Assembly: GCA_013824165.1 (NCBI GenBank)
Contig: PNNH01000015.1
Span: forward strand, 23,664 to 87,663
From: Methylibium sp.
GTDB taxonomy: Bacteria > Pseudomonadota > Gammaproteobacteria > Burkholderiales > Burkholderiaceae_C
Reading direction: 5' to 3'
Length of the DNA stretch: 64,000 bases
The position numbers and the translations under genes were made by a program. The notes below the pieces were generated by a model. It ran no database searches, was not told where the DNA came from, and worked only from the letters and a program-made list of their open reading frames with translations. Below, in pieces: positions 25,372 through 33,244 of the stretch (positions within the stretch are counted from its first letter, which is position 1; every line of letters begins with the position of its first letter).

Positions 25372-26565
25372 TCAGCCCAGCCAACGTTTCAATTGCTCGG
25401 CCACCTGCGGGCTGCTCAACAGGTCCAGATGGTTGAGCTCCCAGCCCTGCCATTGGCGCTCGGGCGCGAACTGCAGGCAGCGCTCAGCATCGGCGTGCCG
25501 GCCCAACGCGCTGTCCAGCGGCACCAGGCCGTCGCCTAGTAGCTTGTCCTTCAGGTCGCCGTTGCGCCGCCCGGTGCTGGCGGCCAGCGCATAGCAACGC
25601 GGGCCGGCGGGCAACGGCACCGGCTGCGGCCGATGCGGGCCGTGGGCGAAGCGGTCGCGGCCCACCCAGTCTTCGTCCAGCAGGCTGCCGTGGCGCAGAT
25701 CGGTGATGCCGGCGCTGCGCAGCTTGCCCAGGCGCGCCAGCGGCGCCGCATAGGGTGCAGCGCCGAGCAGCAGCGTCACCCAGTTTCCGGCGCGCTCCAG
25801 CGGCGCGCCATGGTGCGGCGTGCCGAGAAACACCAGGTCGTCGACCCGCTCCACCCAGCTCTGGCCCAGGGACGCACCCTGGTGCATCGCGCTGCGCATC
25901 AACAGTCCGCCCATGCTGTGGCCCAGCAGCACCAGGCGCTCGACGGGCTGCGGCCAGGCGTCCAGCAGTTGTTCCAGCGTGTGCGCGAAGGCGTGGCCGT
26001 TCAGCGAAATGTGCTGGCCGCTGTTGTAGTGCAGATAGAGCGGCGTGTAGCCCAGCGATTCGGCCAGCATCTGGCCATGGTCGTGGCCGGCGCGGCGCCA
26101 TTGCAGATCGTTCATGCACAGGCCGTGCAGCAGCACCAGCAGGCGGCCGCCGCGGGCCTGCGGGTCGGCGGCCAGTGCGGCGCGTTCCAGCGGCAGCACG
26201 CGGCCGGCGTGGCGCAGCGTCATCGGGATGGCCAGCGGATTCGCGCTGGCGGCCAGATAGTCGCCCATCACGCCGTTGAGCGCCGCCACCACGGCCTCGC
26301 GCTCGGCACTGGCATGGGTCGCATCGGTGGCCAGGGCGGGCTGCAGCAGCGCCAGCAAGGCCTCCAGGCTGCCGCCGACCAGGCGTGTGACACCTCGGAT
26401 GCTCTTGTAGACCAGGCCCGCGATGCCACTGGTGCGGCCATCGGGCGCGCGCACGACGCCGGCATGCATGGCTTCGACCAGATCGGCCAGCGCGGTGGTG
26501 GCATCGGTGGCCAGGCGGGTGGCGCCGCGCAGGTCCGAGGTCTTGAGGGTAGGGCGTCGGCTCAT
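25372..26565 (-). CDS. Alpha/beta hydrolase (lipase/esterase-like)
   Basis: Predicted serine hydrolase, 397 residues, no signal peptide. A helical N-terminal region of about 130 residues precedes the hydrolase core, which starts with GGRLLVLLHGLCMNDLQWRR (oxyanion-hole HGLCM). The nucleophile elbow is VLLGHSMGGLLMRSA, followed by VFLGTPHHGAPLERAG as in bacterial GPI-inositol-deacylase/PGAP1-like lipases. The likely acid is in LGDGLVPLDSAL and the His in WELNHLDLLSSP. It is convergent with xdhC and not part of the purine operon. Substrate unknown. Confidence 0.85.
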   Translation of the reverse strand: MSRRPTLKTSDLRGATRLATDATTALADLVEAMHAGVVRAPDGRTSGIAGLVYKSIRGVTRLVGGSLEALLALLQPALATDATHASAEREAVVAALNGVMGDYLAASANPLAIPMTLRHAGRVLPLERAALAADPQARGGRLLVLLHGLCMNDLQWRRAGHDHGQMLAESLGYTPLYLHYNSGQHISLNGHAFAHTLEQLLDAWPQPVERLVLLGHSMGGLLMRSAMHQGASLGQSWVERVDDLVFLGTPHHGAPLERAGNWVTLLLGAAPYAAPLARLGKLRSAGITDLRHGSLLDEDWVGRDRFAHGPHRPQPVPLPAGPRCYALAASTGRRNGDLKDKLLGDGLVPLDSALGRHADAERCLQFAPERQWQGWELNHLDLLSSPQVAEQLKRWLG

Positions 26566-26683
26566 GGGCTCAGTATGCGGCCGCGGAGCGTTCGCGGGCT
26601 GATCTGCGCCAAACCCGAGTGCCGGCAGGCTGGCCCGCCAGGCTGCAGAATCGGGCGAGCCCTGCTTTCTTTACGGACCCGAC

Positions 26684-27394
26684 ATGACCGATCTTTCCGC
26701 GTTTCCCATCACCCGCAAATGGCCCGCCCAGCATCCCGAGAGCCTGCAGCTCTATTCGCTGCCCACGCCCAATGGCGTCAAGGTGTCCATCATGCTGGAA
26801 GAGATTGGCCTGCCTTACGAGCCGCATCTGGTGCGCTTCGACCAGAACGACCAGCTTTCGCCCGAGTTCCTGTCACTGAACCCGAACAACAAGATCCCGG
26901 CCATCCTCGACCCGAATGGCCCGGGCGGGAAGCCTTTCGCACTGTTCGAATCCGGCGCCATCCTGGTCTATCTGGCCGAGAAAACCGGCCAGCTGCTGCC
27001 CGCCGACCCGGCGGCGCGCTACGAGACGCTGCAGTGGCTGATGTTCCAGATGGGCGGCGTCGGCCCGATGTTCGGCCAGCTCGGCTTCTTCCACAAATTT
27101 GCCGGCAAGGACTATGAGGACAAGCGCCCGCGCGACCGCTATGTGGCCGAGTCACGCCGCCTGCTGGGCGTGCTGAACCAACGCCTGGCCGGCCGCGAGT
27201 GGATCATGGGCAGCGAGTACACGATTGCCGATATTGCGATCTTCCCCTGGGTCAACAACCTGCTGAACCACTATGAAGCCGGCGCGCTGGTGGGGATCGA
27301 GGATTTCGCCGAGGTGCAGCGCGCGCTGGCCGCCTTCAAGGCCAGGCCGGCGGTGCAGCGCGGCCTGACGATCCCGGCGCGGCCAGCGACCTGA
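26684..27394 (+). CDS. Glutathione S-transferase family protein (Nu class, YghU-like)
   Basis: Cytosolic thiol transferase or disulfide-bond oxidoreductase, 236 residues. The thioredoxin-like N-terminal domain has LQLYSLPTPNGVKVSIMLEE with the Nu-class TPNG motif, NPNNKIPAILDPNG, and ALFESGAILVYLAEKTG (the Glu-Ser glutathione gamma-glutamyl contact). The helical C-terminal domain has WLMFQMGGVGPMFGQ and YTIADIAIFPWVNN (N-capping box). Length fits the shorter YfcG/YghU-related members. Monocistronic. Confidence 0.92.
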   Translation: MTDLSAFPITRKWPAQHPESLQLYSLPTPNGVKVSIMLEEIGLPYEPHLVRFDQNDQLSPEFLSLNPNNKIPAILDPNGPGGKPFALFESGAILVYLAEKTGQLLPADPAARYETLQWLMFQMGGVGPMFGQLGFFHKFAGKDYEDKRPRDRYVAESRRLLGVLNQRLAGREWIMGSEYTIADIAIFPWVNNLLNHYEAGALVGIEDFAEVQRALAAFKARPAVQRGLTIPARPAT

Positions 27395-27456
27395 GCGCGG
27401 TCTTGGCGCGCGGCGGCTGGCCACGCCGGCGCGCCGCCCCCGTTCGCTGCCGCCGC

Positions 27457-27852
27457 TCAGATGGCTGCCAGCGCTTGCTCCAGCTTCTGCCGCACCTCTT
27501 TGGACAGCGCATGCACCTCGGGCTTGTCGACCATCTGCATGATGGCGTTCGGGTCCATCATCTCGACGTACACGCTGCCGCCGGCGTCCTGACGCACCAC
27601 CACATTGCAGGGCAGCAACGCGCCGATCTGCGGTTCGGCCGCGATGGCGCGGCTGGCGAAGCCCGGGTTGCAGGCGCCCAGGATGCGGTAGGGCGGCATG
27701 TCCAGATCGATCTTCTTCTTCATCGTGGCCTGCACATCGATCTCGGTCAGGATGCCGAAGCCGACCTTGGCCAGTTCCTCGGTGATGCGCTTGTGCGCCT
27801 CGTCGAAGGGCATTGAAACGGTCTTGCCAAAAACATAGCTGCTGTTGCTCAT
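27457..27852 (-). CDS. DUF302 family protein
   Basis: 131-residue soluble protein of the DUF302 family (function not established). Typical blocks are FDEAHKRITEELAKVGFGIL, EIDVQATMKKKIDLDMPPY, LGACNPGFASRAI and LLPCNVVVRQDAGGSVYVEM, with conserved Cys in ACNP and LPCN. It is preceded on the same strand by the exported rhodanese with 28 bp between stop and start, so the two form an operon. DUF302 genes often accompany rhodaneses and sulfur-stress functions, which suggests a role with reactive sulfur species. Confidence 0.88.
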   Translation of the reverse strand: MSNSSYVFGKTVSMPFDEAHKRITEELAKVGFGILTEIDVQATMKKKIDLDMPPYRILGACNPGFASRAIAAEPQIGALLPCNVVVRQDAGGSVYVEMMDPNAIMQMVDKPEVHALSKEVRQKLEQALAAI

Positions 27853-27880
27853 GCGGTTCTCCTGGGTGTGAGGGCTGGGT

Positions 27881-28333
27881 TCACTTGCCGGCGCCGCGCG
27901 CCTGTGCGGCTTTCCACTCGCCATAGCCGCCGTGCAGGATACGCACGTTCTCGAAGCCGGCCATGCGCAATGCCATCGCCACCTGCCCCGAGAAGGAGCC
28001 GGTGTTGCAATAGGCGAGGATGGTCTTGTCCTTAGGTAGCTTGGCACGCTCGGCGAAGACGCGGCGCCATTCGATGTTGACCGCGCCAGGAATATGGCCC
28101 TTGGCGAACTGGCCGGCATCGCGCACGTCCAGCACCATCAACTTGGCCCAGTCGCCGGCCGGGATCTGCTCGGTGGTGAGGGTGCCGCTGCCGTAGTCGC
28201 TGAAGTCGAAGTAGGACTCCAGCGCTTCGACGGTGGCCTTGTCGGTCTGGGCGCTGGCGCTTGGCGGGCTGAGCGCGGCGGCGGCGGCCAGCAGCAGGCT
28301 GGCCAGGGTGGCGCGGCGGGCGGTGGTGGTCAT
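27881..28333 (-). CDS. Exported rhodanese-domain protein
   Basis: Periplasmic sulfurtransferase-like protein, 150 residues. The signal peptide is MTTTARRATLASLLLAAAAA with cleavage after SASA; AGGAG precedes the ATG. A single rhodanese domain has MVLDVRDAGQFAKGHIPGAV and the active-site loop AYCNTGSFSGQVA with catalytic Cys, then GGYGEWKAAQ. It heads a two-gene operon with the DUF302 protein, divergent from puuD. The loop CNTGSFS is slightly unlike the usual CxxGxR, so substrate preference may differ. Confidence 0.9.
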   Translation of the reverse strand: MTTTARRATLASLLLAAAAALSPPSASAQTDKATVEALESYFDFSDYGSGTLTTEQIPAGDWAKLMVLDVRDAGQFAKGHIPGAVNIEWRRVFAERAKLPKDKTILAYCNTGSFSGQVAMALRMAGFENVRILHGGYGEWKAAQARGAGK

Positions 28334-28369
28334 CGGTGCTCCTGTCTCTTGGGGCGGTGGTGATGCATT

Positions 28370-28385
28370 CGAATTTGAATATTCG
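28370..28385. promoter_or_regulatory. Candidate operator of the rhodanese-DUF302 operon
   Basis: CGAATTTGAATATTCG has complementary ends (CGAAT and ATTCG) around a 6-base AT-rich centre, with the palindrome GAATATTC overlapping and CGAATAT repeated about 11 bp on. It lies about 40 bp upstream of the rhodanese start on the minus strand, in otherwise GC-rich DNA. The ATTCG/CGAAT content resembles sites of BigR/YgaV-type ArsR repressors, but this is by analogy only. Confidence 0.45.
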
Positions 28386-28451
28386 CAACCACGAATATAC
28401 AGGAGCCGCCAACTGATCGGCACAGCGCGCTGGTGGCGAATCTGTCTGCAA

Positions 28452-28465
28452 AACTGTATACACTT
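28452..28465. promoter_or_regulatory. Second copy of the purine operator, upstream of puuD
   Basis: AACTGTATACACTT differs by one base from the perfect palindrome at 24141-24154. The following TGTATACACTTTG, variable base, CCCTA is shared with the uraH upstream region in the same orientation. It lies about 105 bp before the puuD ATG. A common GntR operator and possibly a common promoter core are indicated. Confidence 0.75.
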
Positions 28466-28571
28466 TGCCCCTACGTCGCCGCGGCGCCCGGGTCTTTTGG
28501 CCCGGATCAGCGCGACGCTTTCCGGCTTACAGCGCCCGCAGTGGTGAGCCGGCTCTTTCGAATGCATTCCG

Positions 28572-29765
28572 ATGGAAAGCTATCTGCTCGACTGGGCCAA
28601 TCTGCTGCTGCGCTGGCTGCATGTGATCGTGGGCATCGCCTGGATTGGCGCCTCCTTCTACTTCGTCTGGCTGGACAACCACCTGCACAAGCCCGAGGCT
28701 GAGGATCTGAAGGCCAAGGGCGTGGACGGCGAGCTGTGGGCGGTGCACGGTGGCGGCTTCTACAACCCGCAGAAGTACATGGTGGCGCCGCGCAACTTGC
28801 CGCAGGACCTGCACTGGTTCTACTGGGAGAGCTACTGGACCTGGATGAGCGGCTTTGCGCTGTTCGTCGTGCTCTACCTTTTCAATGCCGACACCTTTCT
28901 GATCGACAAGCGGGTCTATGACTGGGGCGGCTCCACGACCGCGGCCATCGCGGCGGCGCTAGGCTTTCTGGCGCTGCCCTGGCTGGTCTATGACCAGATC
29001 TGCCGCCGCTTTGGCCATGCCAGGGATGGAAGCATCGGCAACGACGGCCGTGTGCTGGCACTGATCGCCGCCTTCATCGTGCTGATGAGCTGGGCCGCGA
29101 CGCAGTTGTTCGCCGGCCGCGCCGCTTGGCTGATCGTCGGCGCCAGCATCGCCACGATGATGAGCGCCAATGTCTTCTTCTGGATCATCCCCGGCCAGAA
29201 GCAGGTGATCGCCGATATGCGCGCAGGCCGCACGCCCGACCCGCTGCATGGCCAACGCGGCAAGCAGCGTAGCGTGCACAACACCTACTTCACGTTGCCG
29301 GTACTGGTGACCATGCTCAGCAACCACTACGGCTTTCTCTACAGCCATGCGCAGAGCTGGCTGGTGCTGGTGCTGCTGATGCTGGCCGGCGCGCTGGTGC
29401 GGACCTGGTTCGTCAAGCGCCATAAGGGCGTCAACGCCTGGCCCCTGCTGGTGGCGGTGGCGGTGCTGCTGGCTGGCCTGATCGTCTGGCTGGCGCCGGC
29501 AGCCAAGCCTGCTGCGCCTGCTGCGGCACCAGTGCCCACGCTGGCCCAGGTGCAGGCCGTCGTCGAGCAGCGCTGCGTGATGTGCCACAACGCCGATCTG
29601 GCGCAGAAGGGCATGCAGCTGCACACGCCGGCCCTGATCGAGCAGCATGCGCAGGCGGTCTACCAGCAGACGGTGCTGCTGAAGCTGATGCCGCTGAACA
29701 ATGCCACCGGCATCACGGACGAGGAACGGACGCTGCTCAAGCGCTGGTTCGAGGCCCGACGCTGA
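28572..29765 (+). CDS. puuD: Membrane urate oxidase with C-terminal cytochrome c (PuuD)
   Basis: Integral-membrane urate hydroxylase that passes electrons to a fused cytochrome c rather than to oxygen, giving 5-hydroxyisourate without peroxide. 397 residues. The N-terminal urate-oxidase-N region has several membrane helices beginning LLLRWLHVIVGIAWIGASFY, followed by FYFVWLDNHL and VHGGGFYNPQKY. Later helices contain SANVFFWIIPGQKQVIADM and NTYFTLPVLVTMLSNHYGF. An Ala/Pro linker leads to a haem c site C335-V-M-C338-H339. The probable haem axial Met lies in LLKLMPLNNATG. The upstream operator copy places it in the purine regulon. Confidence 0.93.
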   Translation: MESYLLDWANLLLRWLHVIVGIAWIGASFYFVWLDNHLHKPEAEDLKAKGVDGELWAVHGGGFYNPQKYMVAPRNLPQDLHWFYWESYWTWMSGFALFVVLYLFNADTFLIDKRVYDWGGSTTAAIAAALGFLALPWLVYDQICRRFGHARDGSIGNDGRVLALIAAFIVLMSWAATQLFAGRAAWLIVGASIATMMSANVFFWIIPGQKQVIADMRAGRTPDPLHGQRGKQRSVHNTYFTLPVLVTMLSNHYGFLYSHAQSWLVLVLLMLAGALVRTWFVKRHKGVNAWPLLVAVAVLLAGLIVWLAPAAKPAAPAAAPVPTLAQVQAVVEQRCVMCHNADLAQKGMQLHTPALIEQHAQAVYQQTVLLKLMPLNNATGITDEERTLLKRWFEARR

Positions 29766-29965
29766 CGCTGGGCCGCGATGTCCGGGTTGCCTTCACCGGT
29801 CAGCGGCTGACCCGGCCATGGTCCGCAGTGTTTGCCCCGTATGCGTACACTCAGAGTTATCTTGCCGGATGCGCTAATCGGCGCCGCTTCCGCGCTGCCA
29901 CTGCTTTCGCTCGCGCGGGCGGCAGGTGTTCAAGGGCTGGCGACGGTGAGGGGAGGAAAAGGCGC
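29766..29965. other. Intergenic region between puuD and the ChaN-like gene
   Basis: 200 bp without a gene. It should hold the promoter of the ChaN-like gene; GGGGAGGAAAA just before 29966 is its ribosome-binding site. No clear terminator for puuD was seen. GTATGCGTACACT at about 29839-29851 vaguely resembles the purine operator but lacks symmetry. Confidence 0.5.
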
Positions 29966-30901
29966 ATGGTGAACTCTGAAGAGCGGGCGGGAACCGTCAA
30001 AGCACGGGTGTCGGACCTACTTTGCGGCCGGTGCGTGCTGGCCGCATGTCTGGCGGCCAGCGCCTTCGCGACTTCGGTGGTGGCCGCCGAGACCACGGCC
30101 CCGCAGGACTGCGAACTGCCGACTCCGATCCAGGTCTCCGGGCTGCCGAAGCAGCGCCTGGTGCTGATTGGCGAGATCCATGGCACGCAGGAGACGCCGG
30201 CGCTGCTGGCAACTTGGGCCTGCCATCTGAGCAGGCTGAGCGGCGAAAAGGGCGCAGGCGTTCTGGTGGCTCTGGAGATACCGGTCGACGAACAGGAGCG
30301 CCTCGATGCCTTCATGCGCAGCCCGGGTGCTGCTGGAGACCGGGCCGACTTGCTGCAGGGCCGATTCTGGCAACGGCCGGCGCGCATGCAGGATGGCCGA
30401 AGCAGCCTGGCCCAGTTGCAGCTCATCGAGCGCTTGCGCGCGCTGCGCGCCGGTGGCGCGGATCTGGTGCTTCGTGCCATAGACGTGACGGAGGTCACCA
30501 GCATGCCGCGCGATGCAGGGATGGCTGCAAATCTCCGCCGTGCGATGGCGGCGCACCCGACACACCAGGCACTCGGCCTGTTCGGCAATGTGCACGTCGC
30601 CTTGCAGCGTGGTTCGTCTTGGGATGCAGAGTACGAGTCTTTGGGCTATCTGCTCCAGGCGGAGGGTGCCCGCGCAGTTTTTGTCACCGGCGAGTGGGGC
30701 ACCACTTGGAATTGCCGGCGCGACAACCGGGCGGCCGAGCCGGTGCTAGTTTGCGGCTCAAGTCGATTCGGCAGGTCGAACGACACGGCCGTGGCTCAGC
30801 TGCAAACCGGCGACCCGCGCTACAGCGCCACCTGGATGCTGCCGCGCCTGACGGCTTCCCCGCCGGCACGCGGAGGCGAAACGGCTGCGCAGCCCGACTG
30901 A
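29966..30901 (+). CDS. Exported ChaN-like (haem-binding uptake/TraB-like superfamily) protein
   Basis: 311-residue protein with an N-terminal signal (about residues 17-41, LAACLAASAFATSVVAAE). The mature part contains RLVLIGEIHGTQETPALLATW, the hallmark of the ChaN/EreA/Tiki-like metallo fold in which the Glu and His of GEIHGTxE are conserved. ALEIPVDEQERLDAFM and the late ALGLFGNVHVAL are also typical. Such proteins are variously haem-binding lipoproteins, esterases or TIKI-type metalloproteases; no lipobox is obvious here. GGAGGAAAA precedes the start. The last residues face the convergent ParB-like gene. Precise role unknown. Confidence 0.7.
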   Translation: MVNSEERAGTVKARVSDLLCGRCVLAACLAASAFATSVVAAETTAPQDCELPTPIQVSGLPKQRLVLIGEIHGTQETPALLATWACHLSRLSGEKGAGVLVALEIPVDEQERLDAFMRSPGAAGDRADLLQGRFWQRPARMQDGRSSLAQLQLIERLRALRAGGADLVLRAIDVTEVTSMPRDAGMAANLRRAMAAHPTHQALGLFGNVHVALQRGSSWDAEYESLGYLLQAEGARAVFVTGEWGTTWNCRRDNRAAEPVLVCGSSRFGRSNDTAVAQLQTGDPRYSATWMLPRLTASPPARGGETAAQPD

Positions 30902-30924
30902 GGGCGCAGCCCAGAGTCGTCGCT

Positions 30925-31743
30925 TCAAGCGCCACCCAGCGCCGCAAGCTGTTGCTTCAGCGACTCGTTCTCGGCGCTCAGCTCGGCTACCCGACGGCGC
31001 AGCTTCAGCAGCTCGTCTTCGGCCTCCAGAGCGGGCGGCAAGGCCTCGGCGGCGGCTTCATCCTTCGGCGGCCGCTTCTTGGCCTCGCGCACCCGCTTGG
31101 CGGCCTGCTTCAGCTCATCCTTACCGGCGCTGGCGGCGGCGACCTGTTCTTCCACAGGCAGGCTGGCCACCGCGGCTGCGGCGTTGATCGAGATCTCGCC
31201 GGCCTTCACCGCGGCCACCACCTCGGGCGCGGCCTGCTTCTGTATCTTCTCAATCATCACCACCTGGCTGCTGGACAGGCGGGCGGCGCGGGCGATCGCT
31301 TCGCGGCTGTTCAGCGCCTCAGGCACGCTGTAGCTGACGGCAGCCGCGCCGGGCTCACTGTCGGTGGATGCCGCGTCGGGCAGTGGCGCTTCCTGGATCG
31401 CCTGGGCGCGTTTGGCCGCGACGATTTCCTTTTTGCGCAGTGCCAGCACGCCGCGCTGGAAATCGGACACACTGCGGCGGCCCAGGTGCTGGTCGATCAT
31501 CCACAGATGCACGTCGTCCATGCTCTTGAAGCGCGGGTTCTGCACCGTCTGGAAGGGCAGGCCGTGCTTGCTGCAGATGCCAAAACGGTTGTGCCCGTCC
31601 ACCAGCACATCGCCCCACAGCACCAGCGCATCGCGGCAGCCCTCGGCCAGGATGCTGCGCTCCAGCGCCTCATGCTCTTCGGGCGTCAGCGGGTCGATAT
31701 AGGCCTTGAGTTCTTCGTTGATGACGATGCTGTCGTGGTTCAT
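30925..31743 (-). CDS. ParB-like N-terminal domain protein with C-terminal coiled coil (orphan)
   Basis: 272 residues. The N-terminal 110 residues have the ParB/sulfiredoxin-like nuclease/CTPase fold: LTPEEHEALERSILAEGCRD and VLWGDVLVDGHNRFGIC, corresponding to the GxxxDGxHR motif. A middle helical region includes NSREAIARAARLSSSQVVMI, an HTH-like stretch, and EVVAAVKAGEISINAAAAVA. The C-terminus is a Lys/Glu/Ala-rich segment ending in a heptad-type coiled coil (LLKLRRRVAELSAENESLKQ). No parA partner, replication gene or parS-like repeat is adjacent. It may be a chromosomally integrated plasmid-type regulator or a KorB/phage-type protein. Confidence 0.75.
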   Translation of the reverse strand: MNHDSIVINEELKAYIDPLTPEEHEALERSILAEGCRDALVLWGDVLVDGHNRFGICSKHGLPFQTVQNPRFKSMDDVHLWMIDQHLGRRSVSDFQRGVLALRKKEIVAAKRAQAIQEAPLPDAASTDSEPGAAAVSYSVPEALNSREAIARAARLSSSQVVMIEKIQKQAAPEVVAAVKAGEISINAAAAVASLPVEEQVAAASAGKDELKQAAKRVREAKKRPPKDEAAAEALPPALEAEDELLKLRRRVAELSAENESLKQQLAALGGA

Positions 31744-31777
31744 GAACGCGCCGGGAATGGAAACGAAACAGAAATGG

Positions 31778-31800
31778 AAAAGGGCGCCTGTGCGGCGCCC
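31778..31800 (-). terminator. Rho-independent terminator of the efflux/SLAC1 operon
   Basis: GGGCGCC, 5-base loop, GGCGCCC. On the minus strand it is followed by UUUUCC (AAAA at 31778-31781). It lies 40-60 bp past the SLAC1 gene stop, and separates that operon from the downstream ParB-like gene on the same strand. Confidence 0.8.
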
Positions 31801-31839
31801 TGATCGCAGATTCTAGTTGGCTGGCCGCGGCTGGCGGGC

Positions 31840-32898
31840 TCAGGCCGGCGGTTCGGCCACCGGCTGGATCGCTGCCACCGGCTCGGGCGCCAGCAGGCTG
31901 CCGTCGCGCAGGCCGCGCAGCGTGGCCATCAGCAAGCCGGTGATCACCAGTGTGGTGGTGGCCAGCAGCAGCACGGCCAGCATCTGCATCAGCCCGCCGC
32001 CCTGGCCGCTGCCGAGCTGGCGCAGCTCGGCCAGGCGCAGCGTCAGCGCGGCGAAGGCCGCCAGCGGAAAGCTCAAGGCCCAGTGCGGCACCGCGAAGGG
32101 CAGCTTGGCGATGCGTGGCAGCAGCGTGGCCACCCATAGCAGCGTGAACAGCGCGATGCCCCAGAACAGCCAGGCCAGCAGCGCGGGCGCGCCCAGTTGC
32201 AGCGCGGCCAGGCCGATCACGGCCGGCGGCGCGATCAGGATGAAGGCCGCCGGCAGCAGGCGCTCGGGCCACAGGCCGCTCACAGCGATGCGCACCATCA
32301 GCAGCGCCAGCACCAGCGGCCAGAACAGCAGGCCGATGCCGAACTGCGCGGCCGCGAACTCGGCAAAGCCCAGCGGCACACCGGCCAGCGGCGTCAGCAC
32401 ATTGCCGACGATGGGAATGAACAGCGCCGGCGTCACCACTGGCCAGCTCAGCCCACCCTGGCCTGCGGCGGCGGGGCGCCACCAGCGCGCCAGCACCCAG
32501 ACCGTGACGCCCAGTTGTGCCATTGAGCCCAGCCACCACAGCGCGGCCAGACCAGGCACCTGCGGCCCGTGCAGAGCCACCGCCACCGTGACCAGCAGCA
32601 GCAGCGAAATCGGGATCGCCGCCACGAAGGCATGGCGCACCGGATGGCGCAGATCCTCGGCCCAGGCTTCGGGGTGGCGCTTTAGGCGCAGCAGCGAGGC
32701 CAGCGCCAGCAGCACGAAGGCCAGCGAGGCCAGGGCTGCGACGCCCAGTGCGATCTGGCCGGCTAGCGCGCCCATGGCGGGCACGGCACGGTGCCAGGCC
32801 AGCGACAGGCCGCACAAGCCCATCACCAGCGCGAACCAGCCTGGCATCAGGAAACTCAGCGCCGGCTTGCGGCCGCTGCTCTTGGCAATGCCGTCCAT
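31840..32898 (-). CDS. SLAC1/TehA-family (TDT) anion channel or transporter
   Basis: Inner-membrane protein of 352 residues with about ten hydrophobic helices, starting KPALSFLMPGWFALVMGLCG. Family features include PSWFAVVMG-like start (here PGWFALVMG), PVVTPALFIPIVGNVLTPLA and ALPHWALSFPLAAFA-like block (VPHWALSFPLAAF). TDT members include tellurite-resistance TehA, plant SLAC1 and the yeast sulfite exporter Ssu1. It is the last gene of the adaptor-RND-DUF2892-TolC-rhodanese operon. With a rhodanese next door, an inorganic sulfur anion such as sulfite is a reasonable guess, not proven. Confidence 0.85.
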   Translation of the reverse strand: MDGIAKSSGRKPALSFLMPGWFALVMGLCGLSLAWHRAVPAMGALAGQIALGVAALASLAFVLLALASLLRLKRHPEAWAEDLRHPVRHAFVAAIPISLLLLVTVAVALHGPQVPGLAALWWLGSMAQLGVTVWVLARWWRPAAAGQGGLSWPVVTPALFIPIVGNVLTPLAGVPLGFAEFAAAQFGIGLLFWPLVLALLMVRIAVSGLWPERLLPAAFILIAPPAVIGLAALQLGAPALLAWLFWGIALFTLLWVATLLPRIAKLPFAVPHWALSFPLAAFAALTLRLAELRQLGSGQGGGLMQMLAVLLLATTTLVITGLLMATLRGLRDGSLLAPEPVAAIQPVAEPPA

Positions 32899-32918
32899 GG
32901 CCTGCGCTCCTTCGCGGC

Positions 32919-33203
32919 TCAGCCGCGCACGACGGCGCAGCCCAGACGCATCGCCACCTGGCCGGCGCCGCCGCCGTTCTCCACCTGGCTGTAGCCCAGG
33001 CTTTGCAGCAGGCGCATCGCCATGTCAGAGCGCACGCCGGAGGCGCAGAACAGCAGCAGCGGCTGCTGCTTGTCCGGCGCGACCTGGCCGATCAGCGTGG
33101 CGATGTCGGAAAGCGGCAGGCAGATCGAGCCTTCCAGATGCGCAGCGGCGTACTCGCCTTGAGAGCGGACGTCGATCAGCAGAGGTGCGGCAGCGGTAGT
33201 CAT
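32919..33203 (-). CDS. Small cytoplasmic rhodanese (GlpE/PspE-like)
   Basis: Single-domain sulfurtransferase, 94 residues, no signal peptide. It has LLIDVRSQGEYAAAHLEGS and ICLPLSDI, and the catalytic loop LLFCASGVRSDMAM with the nucleophilic Cys and the Arg of the CxxGxR motif. A longer in-frame extension exists but MTTAAAPLLIDVRS is the natural start. It lies 20 bp before the SLAC1 gene and 41 bp after tolC in the same operon. It likely transfers persulfide sulfur from or to thiols. Confidence 0.9.
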   Translation of the reverse strand: MTTAAAPLLIDVRSQGEYAAAHLEGSICLPLSDIATLIGQVAPDKQQPLLLFCASGVRSDMAMRLLQSLGYSQVENGGGAGQVAMRLGCAVVRG

Positions 33204-33244
33204 GAGCGTTCTTGGGCAGTTCGAGGCAGTTTGCGGATGACGGC

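Noticed and set aside
29836..29855. GTATGCGTACACT as a third purine operator
   Set aside because: Shares only part of one half-site and is not palindromic; position before the ChaN-like gene gives no independent support.
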